From: Kozakia baliensis
GTDB lineage: Bacteria; Pseudomonadota; Alphaproteobacteria; Acetobacterales; Acetobacteraceae
Reading direction: 5' to 3'
Assembly (NCBI RefSeq): GCF_001787335.1
Contig: NZ_CP014676.1
Coordinates: forward strand, 38,456 to 102,455
Length of the DNA stretch: 64,000 bases
Below, in pieces: positions 18,175 to 27,317 of this stretch. Numbering within the stretch: position 1 is the stretch's first letter; every line of letters begins with the position of its first letter. The notes under the pieces are model-generated. The model searched no databases. It saw only the letters and a program-made list of their open reading frames with translations, and was not told the origin of the DNA. A program made the position numbers and the translations under genes.

Positions 18175-18196
18175 TGAACTCATATTGCCTAGTTCA
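18175..18196. promoter_or_regulatory. Candidate LysR operator between divergent genes
   Basis: TGAACT-N10-AGTTCA, a perfect 6-bp inverted repeat in the LysR/SDR divergent interval. Confidence 0.45.
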
Positions 18197-18255
18197 TTCG
18201 TCTTCCAAGGAGCAAGGTTTACGAAGCTATCCATACTCATCGGGGACAATGAACC

Positions 18256-19161
18256 ATGAAAATCTTTCTTACAGGTGCGACCGGCTACATTGGCGGTTCC
18301 GTTGCCCGCTATCTGACCGACTTCGGCCATGAAGTCCGTGGTCTCGTGCGTCAGTCCGACAAGGCACAGGCTCTTCAGGAGATTGGTATTTCGCCGGTTC
18401 AAGGGTCGCTGGATGATGCAGCTCTTCTGGCGGAAGAGGCCAAAGCGGCAGACGCCGTCATTCACGCGGCAGACTCTGATCATCTCGCATCTGTTCAGAC
18501 CTTCCTCGAAGCCCTCAAAGGCAGCGGCAAGGCCTTCATCCACACCTCTGGATCGAGCGTCGTCGGTGATGATGCGCGGGGGGCTTATGAGCGGCCGGAT
18601 ATCTTCGCGGACGATACCCCTTTCGTTCCGATGGACATCCGTCAGGATCGTGTTGAAATCAATGAAATCGTCCGGATTGCCGGCGTGCGCGACGGGATCC
18701 GAAGCATCGTTTTCTGCCCCACAATGATCTATGGGGAATCTCTTGGACTGCCGGCAAAGAGTGATCAGCTTCCAAAGCTCTATGCACAGTCGCGGAAAGT
18801 CGGTGCCGGCGCTTATATCGGAACAGGGCTGAACCGCTGGTCGAACGTCCACATTCGCGATCTTGCAGAGCTTTATCGTCTGGCGCTCGAAAAGGCGCCC
18901 TCAGCGTCTTACTTCTATGCTGAGAACGGTGAAGCGTCCTTTATCGAGATCGCGACCGCCATCAGCAAGGCGCTTGGCTTTGAGGGAAAGACCCAGAGCT
19001 GGCCAGCAGATGACGCCATCGCTGAGCTGGGCGACTGGGCCCGTTTTGCCATTGGCTCCAACAGCCGGGTGCGGGCCGTCAATGCACGGCAACTGCTCGG
19101 ATGCGCACCGCAACACACTTCCATCCAGAAATGGATCGAAACAACAGACGTAGTCTGGTGA
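18256..19161 (+). CDS. NAD(P)-dependent epimerase/dehydratase (extended or atypical SDR)
   Basis: 301 aa. Rossmann motif TGATGYIG at residues 7-14. The usual YxxxK is not obvious: after the serine strand (IHTSGSSVVGD) the expected place has MDIRQDRVEINE, as in atypical SDRs. CPTMIYGE after the catalytic region is common to the group. Substrate unknown. Likely regulated by the divergent LysR gene. Confidence 0.8.
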   Translation: MKIFLTGATGYIGGSVARYLTDFGHEVRGLVRQSDKAQALQEIGISPVQGSLDDAALLAEEAKAADAVIHAADSDHLASVQTFLEALKGSGKAFIHTSGSSVVGDDARGAYERPDIFADDTPFVPMDIRQDRVEINEIVRIAGVRDGIRSIVFCPTMIYGESLGLPAKSDQLPKLYAQSRKVGAGAYIGTGLNRWSNVHIRDLAELYRLALEKAPSASYFYAENGEASFIEIATAISKALGFEGKTQSWPADDAIAELGDWARFAIGSNSRVRAVNARQLLGCAPQHTSIQKWIETTDVVW

Positions 19162-19199
19162 ACGCAGGTTGATCAGGTCCGCTGTCTTCCCTGAACAGG

Positions 19200-19318
19200 T
19201 GAACAGCGGACATTCCGCAACTGTCTGTCGGCTCAGCAGAAACAGAGCAGACAGGCGGTAGTCGCCTTCTTTTCGGACATCGAACGTCTAGATGAGCATT
19301 CTCGGAAGCGGACATAGA
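19200..19318. repeat. Dispersed extragenic palindromic element, copy A
   Basis: Contains the right arm GAGCAGACAGGCGG (19245-19258) opposite an imperfect left arm at 19221-19234, flanked by GCGGAC at about 19206 and AAGCGGAC at about 19308. Same design as copies at 28.4, 39.7, 44.4 and 48.5 kb. Confidence 0.65.
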
Positions 19319-19388
19319 TGACAAGACGTTTAAGAAGCGGCATCTGGAGCCGATGCTCCTCACAGGACGTCACATATCGGATCGACCT

Positions 19389-20297
19389 ATGATCATCAGA
19401 AACTTCGAATATCTTCTCGCGCTTGCGGCGGAAGGTCATTTCGGCAGGGCGGCGGAGAGTTGCCACGTGTCACAGCCCACCCTTTCGGCAGGAATCAGGC
19501 AGCTCGAGGAGGACCTCGATGTCGAGATCGTTCGGCATGGACGCCGCTATGATGGCCTTACGAAAGAAGGCGAGGCGGTTTTGGACTGGGCGAAACGCAT
19601 GCAGCGTGATTGCAATGCGCTTGAAAATGAACTGGCCGCCCGCAAACGCGGCGTGGAGGGCGATTTTCGATTCGGGGCGGCCACTGGTGCATCGGGCGTG
19701 GCACCCGTCCTGAGCCGACGATTGGCCGAGCGCATGCCGCAGTTACGACAGACGGTCTCCATTCACGATCCTCAAGTGATACTGGAAGCGCTCCGTGCCC
19801 GCGAAATCGATATCAGCCTGACCTATCTGGATGATGCGACAGGTGAATTCGACGGCCATCTTCTTTATCAGGAAAGACTGTTTCTGTTTCGGTCGACGCG
19901 AGAGCCGCAGCCGGCCAAGATCGCGTGGGAGAACATCGGCGATCTTTCACTCTGCATCTTGCCAGAGGCGCTGCAAGGCGCGGCTCGATCCCGCCTCATT
20001 CAAAATGCGAACCCCGCCATCACGACCAACGCAGTCGAGGTTCTTGCTGCTCACGTTGCGACAGGTAATTTTGCAGCGATTCTACCCCAGTCATACGCCT
20101 GCTATCTCGCGCATATCCCCGATCTGCGCGCTACCGCGCTCGCTGGTCCCGACACGCAGATACGCATCGGGTTCGTGACTTTGACCGGCGGTCTCAGGAC
20201 CGACCCCGGACTCAACCTTTTTGAAACCACACATGAGCCAGCATTCGAGCGGGTCGTTGAAAACGTATTATTTGCTCATCGGGAATTTTGTAAGTAG
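19389..20297 (+). CDS. LysR-family regulator next to formaldehyde dehydrogenase
   Basis: 302 aa from ATG 19389. Winged HTH at residues 1-60 (FEYLLALAAEGHFGRAAESC, then HVSQPTLSAGIRQLEEDL), followed by a substrate-binding domain. The wording HFGRAAESCHVSQPTLS matches the CynR/OxyR-like group often placed next to formate/formaldehyde genes. fdhA follows on the same strand 222 bp downstream. A 15-bp palindrome with T-N11-A lies 16 bp after this stop codon and upstream of fdhA, so this protein is the probable fdhA activator. Confidence 0.88.
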   Translation: MIIRNFEYLLALAAEGHFGRAAESCHVSQPTLSAGIRQLEEDLDVEIVRHGRRYDGLTKEGEAVLDWAKRMQRDCNALENELAARKRGVEGDFRFGAATGASGVAPVLSRRLAERMPQLRQTVSIHDPQVILEALRAREIDISLTYLDDATGEFDGHLLYQERLFLFRSTREPQPAKIAWENIGDLSLCILPEALQGAARSRLIQNANPAITTNAVEVLAAHVATGNFAAILPQSYACYLAHIPDLRATALAGPDTQIRIGFVTLTGGLRTDPGLNLFETTHEPAFERVVENVLFAHREFCK

Positions 20298-20313
20298 AAA
20301 CCAATAATGTTAT

Positions 20314-20328
20314 ATTGTATCATACAAT
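20314..20328. promoter_or_regulatory. LysR-type operator upstream of fdhA
   Basis: ATTGTATCATACAAT is a perfect palindrome around a central C and fits the LysR T-N11-A rule. It lies in the AT-rich 222-bp gap between the LysR gene and fdhA. Confidence 0.6.
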
Positions 20329-20519
20329 CTTTCTATCATTAGATCAGAAAATTCGTTTTGAAATATACTTCGCGCTGTGGCGTTTTTCTCTGGGATCATT
20401 TCTGACGCCGGGTATCGAAACTCTGAGGCTCGTGCCTTCACTGTTCCTGATCCCGGCGCCTCGTGATGATTGATATCTGGTTGGTGCCAATCTTGGCGCT
20501 GACCCACAGGAGCCAGGGC

Positions 20520-21734
20520 ATGTCTTATTCCGGCAATAGAATCGTCACATTCGAAAAGCCCATGGAAATGAGGGTCAATACCTTCAAGTTCCCCGAACTC
20601 GTCACGCCTCAAGGCAAGAAGGCGCCTCATGGCGTCATCCTCAAGATTGTCACCACCAATATTTGCGGAAGCGACCTTCATATCTACCGTGGGACGTTTG
20701 AGGTTCCGCAGGGGATGACGGTAGGGCACGAGATGACCGGCGAAGTCATTGAGGTCGGTTCAGATGTCGAATTCATCAAAAAGGGTGACATTGTCTCGGT
20801 CCCTTTCAATGTCGGTTGCGGGCGGTGTCATAACTGCAAGCACATGCGGACCGATGTTTGCGAGAACACGAACCCCGACGCGGACTGCGGCGCGTATGGC
20901 TTCAATCTCGGTGGGTGGATCGGCGGCCAGGGCGAATACCTGTTCGTTCCATATGCCGATTTCAACCTGCTGCGCTTTCCAGACAAGGATGCCGCTCTTG
21001 ATTTGATCGGCGACCTGACACTCCTGTCGGACGTCTTGCCAACCGCATTCCATGGCTTTGCCGCGCCGAGCTGGCCGGCGGCACCCGCTTATGTCGTGGG
21101 TGAGAGTGTGCTGATTTTCGGGGCAGGTCCGGTTGGTCGCGCCGGGGCGGCCTGCGCGAAGCTCCTGGGCGCCGGGGTCATCATCGTGGCCGATTTCATT
21201 CAGGAAAGGCTCGATCTTCTTAAGCCTCATGGAATCGAGACGATCAATCTATCGGACGGCACGCCGATCGAGGACCATTTGATGAAAATCGTGGGCGTCC
21301 CGCAGGTGGATCGCGTCATCGACTATGTTGGTCTCGACAGCCGTGGGTTTGGGGCGGACTCCGACAAGATCGTGGAGAACGCTGTCTCAAATGCGCTTCT
21401 GAAATATGTGCGCTTCGGGGGCGTTACGAGCACGGTCGGCATCTACTGTCCGAACCCCATGTCCATGGACAGCAAAAACAAGCAGGGCATCATGGACCTC
21501 GACTGGGCGGCGAGCTGGATCAAGTCGCCGCGGCTTTCCGCCGGACAGTCACCGACCGCGAACTATAATGAAGCCCTCATGCGCGCCATCCTGAACGGAC
21601 GCATGCCGTACCTCTCGTCGATGATGAACGTGAAGTTCATCAAGCTTGAGGATGCACCGGAAGCCTACAGGGAGTTCGACGCCGGATCATCGTTCAAATA
21701 CGTGATTGATCCCCATGGGATGGTTCCGGCCTGA
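20520..21734 (+). CDS. fdhA: Glutathione-independent formaldehyde dehydrogenase (zinc MDR)
   Basis: 404 aa from ATG 20520 (CAGGAG upstream). Medium-chain dehydrogenase: catalytic zinc ligands in TNICGSDLH and VGHEMTGE, structural zinc cysteines in CGRCHNCKHMRTDVC, NAD motif GAGPVGRAG. The long insert and ending (FKYVIDPHG) match the Pseudomonas putida type formaldehyde dehydrogenase, which oxidises formaldehyde to formate with tightly bound NAD. Together with the RuMP genes at 26-27 kb it gives the element two formaldehyde sinks. Confidence 0.9.
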   Translation: MSYSGNRIVTFEKPMEMRVNTFKFPELVTPQGKKAPHGVILKIVTTNICGSDLHIYRGTFEVPQGMTVGHEMTGEVIEVGSDVEFIKKGDIVSVPFNVGCGRCHNCKHMRTDVCENTNPDADCGAYGFNLGGWIGGQGEYLFVPYADFNLLRFPDKDAALDLIGDLTLLSDVLPTAFHGFAAPSWPAAPAYVVGESVLIFGAGPVGRAGAACAKLLGAGVIIVADFIQERLDLLKPHGIETINLSDGTPIEDHLMKIVGVPQVDRVIDYVGLDSRGFGADSDKIVENAVSNALLKYVRFGGVTSTVGIYCPNPMSMDSKNKQGIMDLDWAASWIKSPRLSAGQSPTANYNEALMRAILNGRMPYLSSMMNVKFIKLEDAPEAYREFDAGSSFKYVIDPHGMVPA

Positions 21735-21736
21735 TC

Positions 21737-21789
21737 TCAGCGCAAGGCTGCGTGCCAGACACTCCATCAGACACGCAGCCTTGCGCTGA
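21737..21789 (+). terminator. Long hairpin after fdhA
   Basis: TCAGCGCAAGGCTGCGTG (21737-21754) and its exact complement (21772-21789) form an 18-bp stem with a 17-nt loop, three bases after the stop. No U-run follows, so it may be a Rho-assisted terminator or a 3'-end stabiliser. Confidence 0.65.
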
Positions 21790-21935
21790 AGAATCCCGGA
21801 GCCTGACGCTCAAGAGTCTGCGGAATGGCCTGATGGCAAAAGTCTACGATTGGCGCGGTTATACGTAGATAAGGCGTGGCCGGATCACGGCAACCATTTG
21901 GTCGGATCATGCGCTAACGTTATTAACGGCTAACG

Positions 21936-23254
21936 ATGATAGCAACTTACTGGAGAGACCGACCTTTGCTGGAGAATGGCGAGGCGCCGGATAGTGCGCC
22001 CAAAGTGTATGGCTGGCCAGCCGACCGTCAAAGGGCGGCTGCCCTCAACGAAATCCATGCCCGCCCCTTTCCCGCGATCCAGGCACCTCGGGCTCTCATC
22101 CAGCTCGTTTTCGTGAATGGCGACGACACGCAGGGTAACGCCGGTCCGCGTGTCCCATATCATGGTGCGAGTTGGGACCAGGGTGACTTGCGTTGTGAAA
22201 AGCACAGCGAGTTCTCGACCTATCTCTGGAACGCATCACTCGACGGATCTGACGATGCGCCATCTGGGCGGGATCCCTTTCGTGAGGGATTTACGCCACC
22301 GGGGCCGGTTCTCAGCGGTAGTCGCCTCGATATCTTTACGTACTCCGACGAGACAGCCGCTCTCGTCGATCGATTTGATGCGTCCACGCGCTGCCATTCG
22401 AGCGTTGAGCACGGACTCGCCGAAATCGTGACGGATTTCTGTCAGGATGAGAATGGACTGACCCGCATGATGATCCTCGATCGAGGGCTGACGCCTGAGC
22501 GCCTGAGCGCCTCGGCGCACTTGCACAGCGCCTTCTCGAGATCGAGACCTATCGCACGCTGGCGCTTCTCAACGTGCCTGTCCTGCAGGAAGCCGTGCCG
22601 CTTCTGCAACGGATTGAGACCCGACTCGCCGCCATCACCGGGCGTATACGTGGAGGCGTGCGTGAGCACAGCGAGGCGCTTATGACTGAGCTTGCCGATC
22701 TCTCGGCGGAGCTCGAAGCCAATGCGACCGCCACACTCTTTCGTCTCGGAGCCAGCCGTGGCTATTATGCGATCCTTGATGATCGGTTGACGTCGTTGGA
22801 CGAGACCGTCATTGACGGATGCTATCGCTGGCGAAACTTCCTGCGCCGCCGGATCGCGCCCGCGATGCAGACCTGCGGCTCGGTCGAAGAGCGTCAGGCA
22901 GCGTTGTCGGACAAGCTGGCTCGGGCAATGGCCCTTCTGCGATCCTGGATCGACGTGCAACTTGAGCGTCAGAACGGCGCGCTGCTCGCGTCCATGAACA
23001 ATCGCGCCCGGCAGCAACTTCATCTCCAACACACGGTCGAGGGGCTCTCGGTTGCGGCCATTTCCTATTACGTCGTCAGTCTGCTGGCCCATGTGATCGA
23101 TGGGTTGCCGGGTTTCGAGACCATTATGCCGTCAGGCCTTGCGGTTGCAATCTTGACGCCCGTCGTGGCGCTGGGCGTCTGGTTGACCGTTCGTCGGATA
23201 CGTAATGCCCATGGCGACCCTGAAGCGCATGACCCTGTGGGAGATGCAGCATGA
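21936..23254 (+). pseudogene. DUF3422 membrane protein, frameshifted by an 8-bp tandem duplication
   Basis: The first frame (from ATG 21936) reads as DUF3422 through ILDRGLTPER and then goes out of frame; the downstream frame resumes with GALAQRLLEIETYRTLALLN and continues to the stop at 23254. At the junction GAGCGCCT occurs twice in tandem (22497-22504 and 22505-22512). Removing one copy restores a 436-aa DUF3422 protein with C-terminal membrane segments (AAISYYVVSLLAHVI, AVAILTPVVALGVWL). The stop overlaps the uvrA-like start by 4 bp. DUF3422 function is unknown. The duplication could revert by slippage, so the gene may be switchable rather than dead. Confidence 0.85.
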
Positions 23255-25878
23255 GCGACGCCTTCGTTCGGGTGCGTGGCGCACGCGAGCATAATCTCAA
23301 GAACGTCGACGTGGATATCCCGCGCGATCAGTTCGTCGTCTTCACCGGCATATCGGGCTCGGGCAAGTCGTCGCTCGCATTCGGTACACTCTACGCCGAG
23401 GCGCAGCGCCGTTATCTCGAATCGGTCGCACCCTACGCTCGCCGACTGATTGATCAGGCTGGCGTGCCCGAATTCGGTGCCATCACCGGTCTGCCTCCAG
23501 CAGTCGCACTCCAGCAACAGCGCGGCGCTCCCAGCGCGCGTTCCTCGGTCGGCAGCGTCACGACACTTTCCAGTATGATTCGCATGCTCTACTCGCGCGT
23601 GGGTGCGTATCCGCCCGGCCAGCCAATGCTTTACGCGGAGGATTTCTCTCCCAATACAGTCGCGGGCGCTTGTCCGACGTGTCATGGGATCGGCCGCATC
23701 TACGATGCGACAGAAGCGACGATGGTTCCCGATGACAGCCTGAGCATTCGCGATCGTGCAATCGCGGCCTGGCCGCCGGCGTGGCATGGGCAGAACCTGC
23801 GCGATATCCTGGTCTCGCTCGGATATGACGTGGATACACCGTGGCGCGACCTGCCGCGCAAGGATCGAGACTGGATCCTTTTCACGGACGAGCAGCCTAC
23901 CGTGCCCGTCTATCCCGGCCTGACGCCTGAACAAACACGTGCCGCTCGCACGCGAAATGCCGCGCCGGATTACCAGGGCACGTTTACCGGCGCTCGCCGG
24001 TATGTTCTTGAAACCTTCGCCAACACGAAGAGCGCGCTGATGAAGAAGCGCGTATCGCAGTTTATTATCGGCGGCGACTGCCCGACCTGTCATGGCAAGC
24101 GGTTGAAGCCTGCGGCCCTGACGGTGACCTTCGCCGGTCTGGATATTGCGACGATCGGGGAATTGTCGCTCCTGAAGTTGCGCGATCTTCTCTTCGCTGT
24201 CGCCAACGGTGAGGCGACGCCAGGCGATGCCGCCCATGCCGGCGATGTTCTCGATGCAAACAGTCGTGCAGCCGCAACAGCCGATCGCGTGGCGGCAGGT
24301 GGATCGGCGCACAAGACTGCGCCCGATGTTCGACGCACGCCGCATCTGTCGGATGAAAAGCGCGTCGCCGCGCGTCGTCTTGCTGCCGAGGTGCTGGAAC
24401 GCCTGACACCGCTGATCGATCTGGGCCTTGGCTATCTCTCGCTCAATCGGAGCACGCCCACCCTGTCATCAGGTGAGCTGCAGCGGCTGCGCCTTGCGAC
24501 GCAGGTGTCGTCCCAGCTTTTCGGGGTCGTGTATGTGCTCGACGAACCGTCAGCGGGACTACATCCCGCCGACGGCGAGGCGCTTTTGTCGATTATCCAC
24601 CGCCTGAAGGACACGGGAAATTCGGTTTTCGTCGTCGAGCATAATCTGGACGTCATCCGTCAGGCGGACTGGCTGATCGACGTGGGGCCGGGTGCGGGCG
24701 AAGGCGGCGGCACAATTCTCCATAGTGGGCCGCCCGATGATCTGCGACGAGTAAAAGCTTCCGTCACCCGGCAATACCTGTTCCCCAAGACGCGCCCCGC
24801 GACACGCGCGCCCCGCAAACCGGACGCGTGGCTGCGGCTGCAGGGTGTAACGCGCAACAATCTACGCAAACTCGACATTGATCTGCCGCTCGGCTGTTTC
24901 ACCGCCGTGACCGGGATCTCGGGATCGGGCAAATCCACCTTTGTCAGTCAAGCCCTGCCGGACCTCATTGCGGCCCATCTCGGCAGCGTCCCGCCGCCCG
25001 CAGACGAGGAAGGAACGGATCCGCTGCTCGATACAGAGCAGGCACCGACTGAAGGACGCATTGTCGCGGGGTTCGAGCGAATCAAGCGCCTCGTCCGGGT
25101 CGACCAGAAGCCGATCGGACGAACGCCCCGTTCCAATCTCGCGACCTATACCGGGCTGTTCGATCACGTCCGCAAGCTGTTCGCAGAAACGGAACTTGCG
25201 CGGAAACGCCGCTACGGCGCCGGACGGTTCTCGTTCAATGTTGCGCAGGGACGCTGCCCGGTCTGTGAGGGTGAGGGCTCCGTCATGGTCGAGCTGCTCT
25301 TCCTACCAAGTGTCTACGCACCGTGTTCCGCGTGTCACGGCACCCGATACAACGCCGAAACGCTGGAGATTACCTGGGGCGGTCGCACCATTGCCGACGT
25401 ACTGACACTGACCGTGGACGACGCGTGCACATTTTTCGCAGGTGAGGCGTCCTTGACGCGCTCGCTCGGCGTCCTCCGTGAAATCGGGCTCGGCTATCTC
25501 CGGCTTGGCCAGCCTGCGACGGAGCTTTCCGGCGGCGAGGCTCAGCGCATCAAGCTCGCCACCGAACTACAGCGCGCCCAGCGGGGCGACACAATTTACA
25601 TCCTCGACGAGCCGACCTCGGGCCTGCATCCGTCGGATGCCGATCGGCTGATGGTCCATCTCCATGGCCTCGTCGATGCAGGTAATACGGTTGTGGTGGT
25701 CGAGCACGACATGCGCTGCGTCGCGACGGTGGACTGGGTCGTGGACATGGGGCCCGGTGCCGGAGCCGAGGGCGGCGAGGTCGTTGCCGCCGGAACGCCA
25801 ACTGAGGTCGCGCGGGCAACAACAAGCGTGACCGCGCGCTATCTGGCAGATGCTCTCATGAACCCGCTGACGCCATAA
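23251..25878 (+). CDS. UvrA-family excinuclease ATPase (short paralogue)
   Basis: 875 aa against about 940 for housekeeping UvrA. Two ABC modules: Walker A GISGSGKSS (residue ~33) and GISGSGKST (~555); zinc-finger cysteines in CPTCHGIG, CPTCHGKR and CPVCEGEG...CSACHGTRY; signatures LSSGELQRLRLA and LSGGEAQRIKLA; Walker B YVLDEPSAGLHP and YILDEPTSGLHP. It matches the shorter plasmid/accessory UvrA-like group often linked to drug or damage tolerance. The start is embedded in the stop of the DUF3422 gene (ATGA). In a formaldehyde-detoxification setting, repair of crosslinks is an attractive but unproven role. Confidence 0.88.
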   Translation: MSDAFVRVRGAREHNLKNVDVDIPRDQFVVFTGISGSGKSSLAFGTLYAEAQRRYLESVAPYARRLIDQAGVPEFGAITGLPPAVALQQQRGAPSARSSVGSVTTLSSMIRMLYSRVGAYPPGQPMLYAEDFSPNTVAGACPTCHGIGRIYDATEATMVPDDSLSIRDRAIAAWPPAWHGQNLRDILVSLGYDVDTPWRDLPRKDRDWILFTDEQPTVPVYPGLTPEQTRAARTRNAAPDYQGTFTGARRYVLETFANTKSALMKKRVSQFIIGGDCPTCHGKRLKPAALTVTFAGLDIATIGELSLLKLRDLLFAVANGEATPGDAAHAGDVLDANSRAAATADRVAAGGSAHKTAPDVRRTPHLSDEKRVAARRLAAEVLERLTPLIDLGLGYLSLNRSTPTLSSGELQRLRLATQVSSQLFGVVYVLDEPSAGLHPADGEALLSIIHRLKDTGNSVFVVEHNLDVIRQADWLIDVGPGAGEGGGTILHSGPPDDLRRVKASVTRQYLFPKTRPATRAPRKPDAWLRLQGVTRNNLRKLDIDLPLGCFTAVTGISGSGKSTFVSQALPDLIAAHLGSVPPPADEEGTDPLLDTEQAPTEGRIVAGFERIKRLVRVDQKPIGRTPRSNLATYTGLFDHVRKLFAETELARKRRYGAGRFSFNVAQGRCPVCEGEGSVMVELLFLPSVYAPCSACHGTRYNAETLEITWGGRTIADVLTLTVDDACTFFAGEASLTRSLGVLREIGLGYLRLGQPATELSGGEAQRIKLATELQRAQRGDTIYILDEPTSGLHPSDADRLMVHLHGLVDAGNTVVVVEHDMRCVATVDWVVDMGPGAGAEGGEVVAAGTPTEVARATTSVTARYLADALMNPLTP

Positions 25879-26012
25879 CCCGTACAAACCTGACGTCAGG
25901 TCATTCTGGTCAGCAGACACCTCACTAGACAGCGCGACCTGTGTGGCGTGGGTGAGGCCGGCACCGAAGCCCCGGATGTAAATGGCACTTCAGGCCGGCC
26001 TCCCGGGCCAGC

Positions 26013-26645
26013 TTACCCTGTGATGGCGGCGCGAAGTGCCTTAGCCGCTTGTTCAGGGTCATCGGCGCCATAAATACCACCACCGACGACGGCGATGGCT
26101 GCGCCTGCTGCTTTCACAATGCCGATCGTCGAGGTGTTGATGCCCCCGGCAACGGCGAACGGCAGGGGGCTGCCGGCGATTGTCTCCAGAAGCGCGGACA
26201 CGCTGTATCCAGGGGCCGCCTGCTCGTCCAACCCGGCATGGAGCTCGACATGCTCGACACCGAGCTGGCGCAGTTCCGCAATACGGGTCAGGCGTGCCTG
26301 CGGCGGAACGCCGATCAGATCCGCCACGACACGCTTGCCGTGCTCACGCCCAGCCTTGACCGCGCCGGTGATCGTCGCGTCGTTGGCGAGCGCCAGTACA
26401 CCCACCGAGTCTGCCCCAGCCTTGAACGCCATGGTGGCTTCCAGCTCGCCGGCATCCATCGTCTTGTAATCGGCGAAGACCTCCTTCTCCGGATAGGCGG
26501 ACTTGACCGCTTTGAGGACCGAAAGCCCTTCTGCCTTCGCCAGCGGCGTGCCGATCTCGATAATATCGACGAACTGGGCGACTTTTTCGAGAAGCGCAAG
26601 GGCATCCTTCGTCGTCGGAAGGTCGATTGCTACCTGAAGTTTCAT
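26013..26645 (-). CDS. hps: 3-hexulose-6-phosphate synthase (RuMP pathway)
   Basis: 210 aa from ATG 26645. OMP-decarboxylase-like barrel: MKLQVAIDLP, EIGTPLAKAEG, VFADYKTMDAGE, VELHAGLDEQA and FAVAGGINTSTI are hallmark HPS segments. It condenses formaldehyde with ribulose-5-phosphate to give hexulose-6-phosphate. It follows the isomerase gene after 4 bp, the reverse of the more common hps-phi order. Confidence 0.92.
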   Translation of the reverse strand: MKLQVAIDLPTTKDALALLEKVAQFVDIIEIGTPLAKAEGLSVLKAVKSAYPEKEVFADYKTMDAGELEATMAFKAGADSVGVLALANDATITGAVKAGREHGKRVVADLIGVPPQARLTRIAELRQLGVEHVELHAGLDEQAAPGYSVSALLETIAGSPLPFAVAGGINTSTIGIVKAAGAAIAVVGGGIYGADDPEQAAKALRAAITG

Positions 26646-26649
26646 GATC

Positions 26650-27228
26650 CTATTCCCAGTTTGCATGACGTGCCCACAGCACGTTCGTTACGATTTCGTT
26701 GGCCTGCCAGATTGCGTGAAACAGGCTGTCGAGCGTCAGGACGACCGTCTGCTCGAAGAGAGAGCCGGCGTACTGCACTGTCGTTGCCGCATCAGGATTC
26801 TGCTTTCCTGCGGCGGCCACGATGATCGAGACATCGGCCAGTGCCGAGAGCGGGCTGTCCTCGCTTGTCGTCAGGGCCACGATCCGCGCCCCTGCCGACC
26901 TGGCTTTCCGGACTATGGACAGGACGCTTTCCGTCGTCCCGGAACCGGACGGGGCGACCACAACATCGCCCGGACCGATTGCGGGTGCGGTGGGTTCGCC
27001 GATCAGATGGACGGCAAGCCCCAGGTGCATGAATCGCATCGCGTTCATGCCCATTCCGATCCCGCTGCGCCCGGCTCCTGTAAAATACAATCGCCTTGCA
27101 GAGACGATCAGACCGGCGGCAGATTGGCAGTCCGATACGTCCAGAGCGCGCAAGGCTCCTGTAATCTCGCCGGAGATCGTGTGGATCGCTGACGAGACGC
27201 CACCGGGTTCTGGAGGTTTGAGTTCCAT
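26650..27228 (-). CDS. phi: 6-phospho-3-hexuloisomerase (RuMP pathway)
   Basis: 192 aa from ATG 27228, preceded by GAGGAGCAG. SIS-domain sugar-phosphate isomerase: YFTGAGRSGIGMGMNAMRFM and VVAPSGSGTTESVLSIVRKA are the phosphate-binding segments typical of PHI/HxlB. It converts hexulose-6-phosphate to fructose-6-phosphate, completing formaldehyde fixation with the HPS encoded directly downstream. It is divergent from the LysR gene at 27318. Confidence 0.92.
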   Translation of the reverse strand: MELKPPEPGGVSSAIHTISGEITGALRALDVSDCQSAAGLIVSARRLYFTGAGRSGIGMGMNAMRFMHLGLAVHLIGEPTAPAIGPGDVVVAPSGSGTTESVLSIVRKARSAGARIVALTTSEDSPLSALADVSIIVAAAGKQNPDAATTVQYAGSLFEQTVVLTLDSLFHAIWQANEIVTNVLWARHANWE

Positions 27229-27301
27229 CGACTGCTCCTCGATAATCCCGACGCGGATGTCGTTTCCTGCTTGTCGGTTGCCGGAACCTAGGAGATGAGA
27301 C

Positions 27302-27312
27302 GGAATTATTCC
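27302..27312. promoter_or_regulatory. Palindrome in the phi-hps / LysR divergent promoter
   Basis: GGAATTATTCC, an 11-bp perfect palindrome in the 89-bp gap. Possible LysR operator. Confidence 0.35.
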
Positions 27313-27317
27313 AACCG

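Noticed and set aside
22467..22476. CCGCATGATG in cargo as a backbone motif copy
   Set aside because: Within the DUF3422 coding frame, one mismatch in the core, no gene start downstream.
23068..24345. 425-codon leftward frame across the start of the uvrA-like gene
   Set aside because: It is antisense to the clear UvrA motifs and has no protein-like features.
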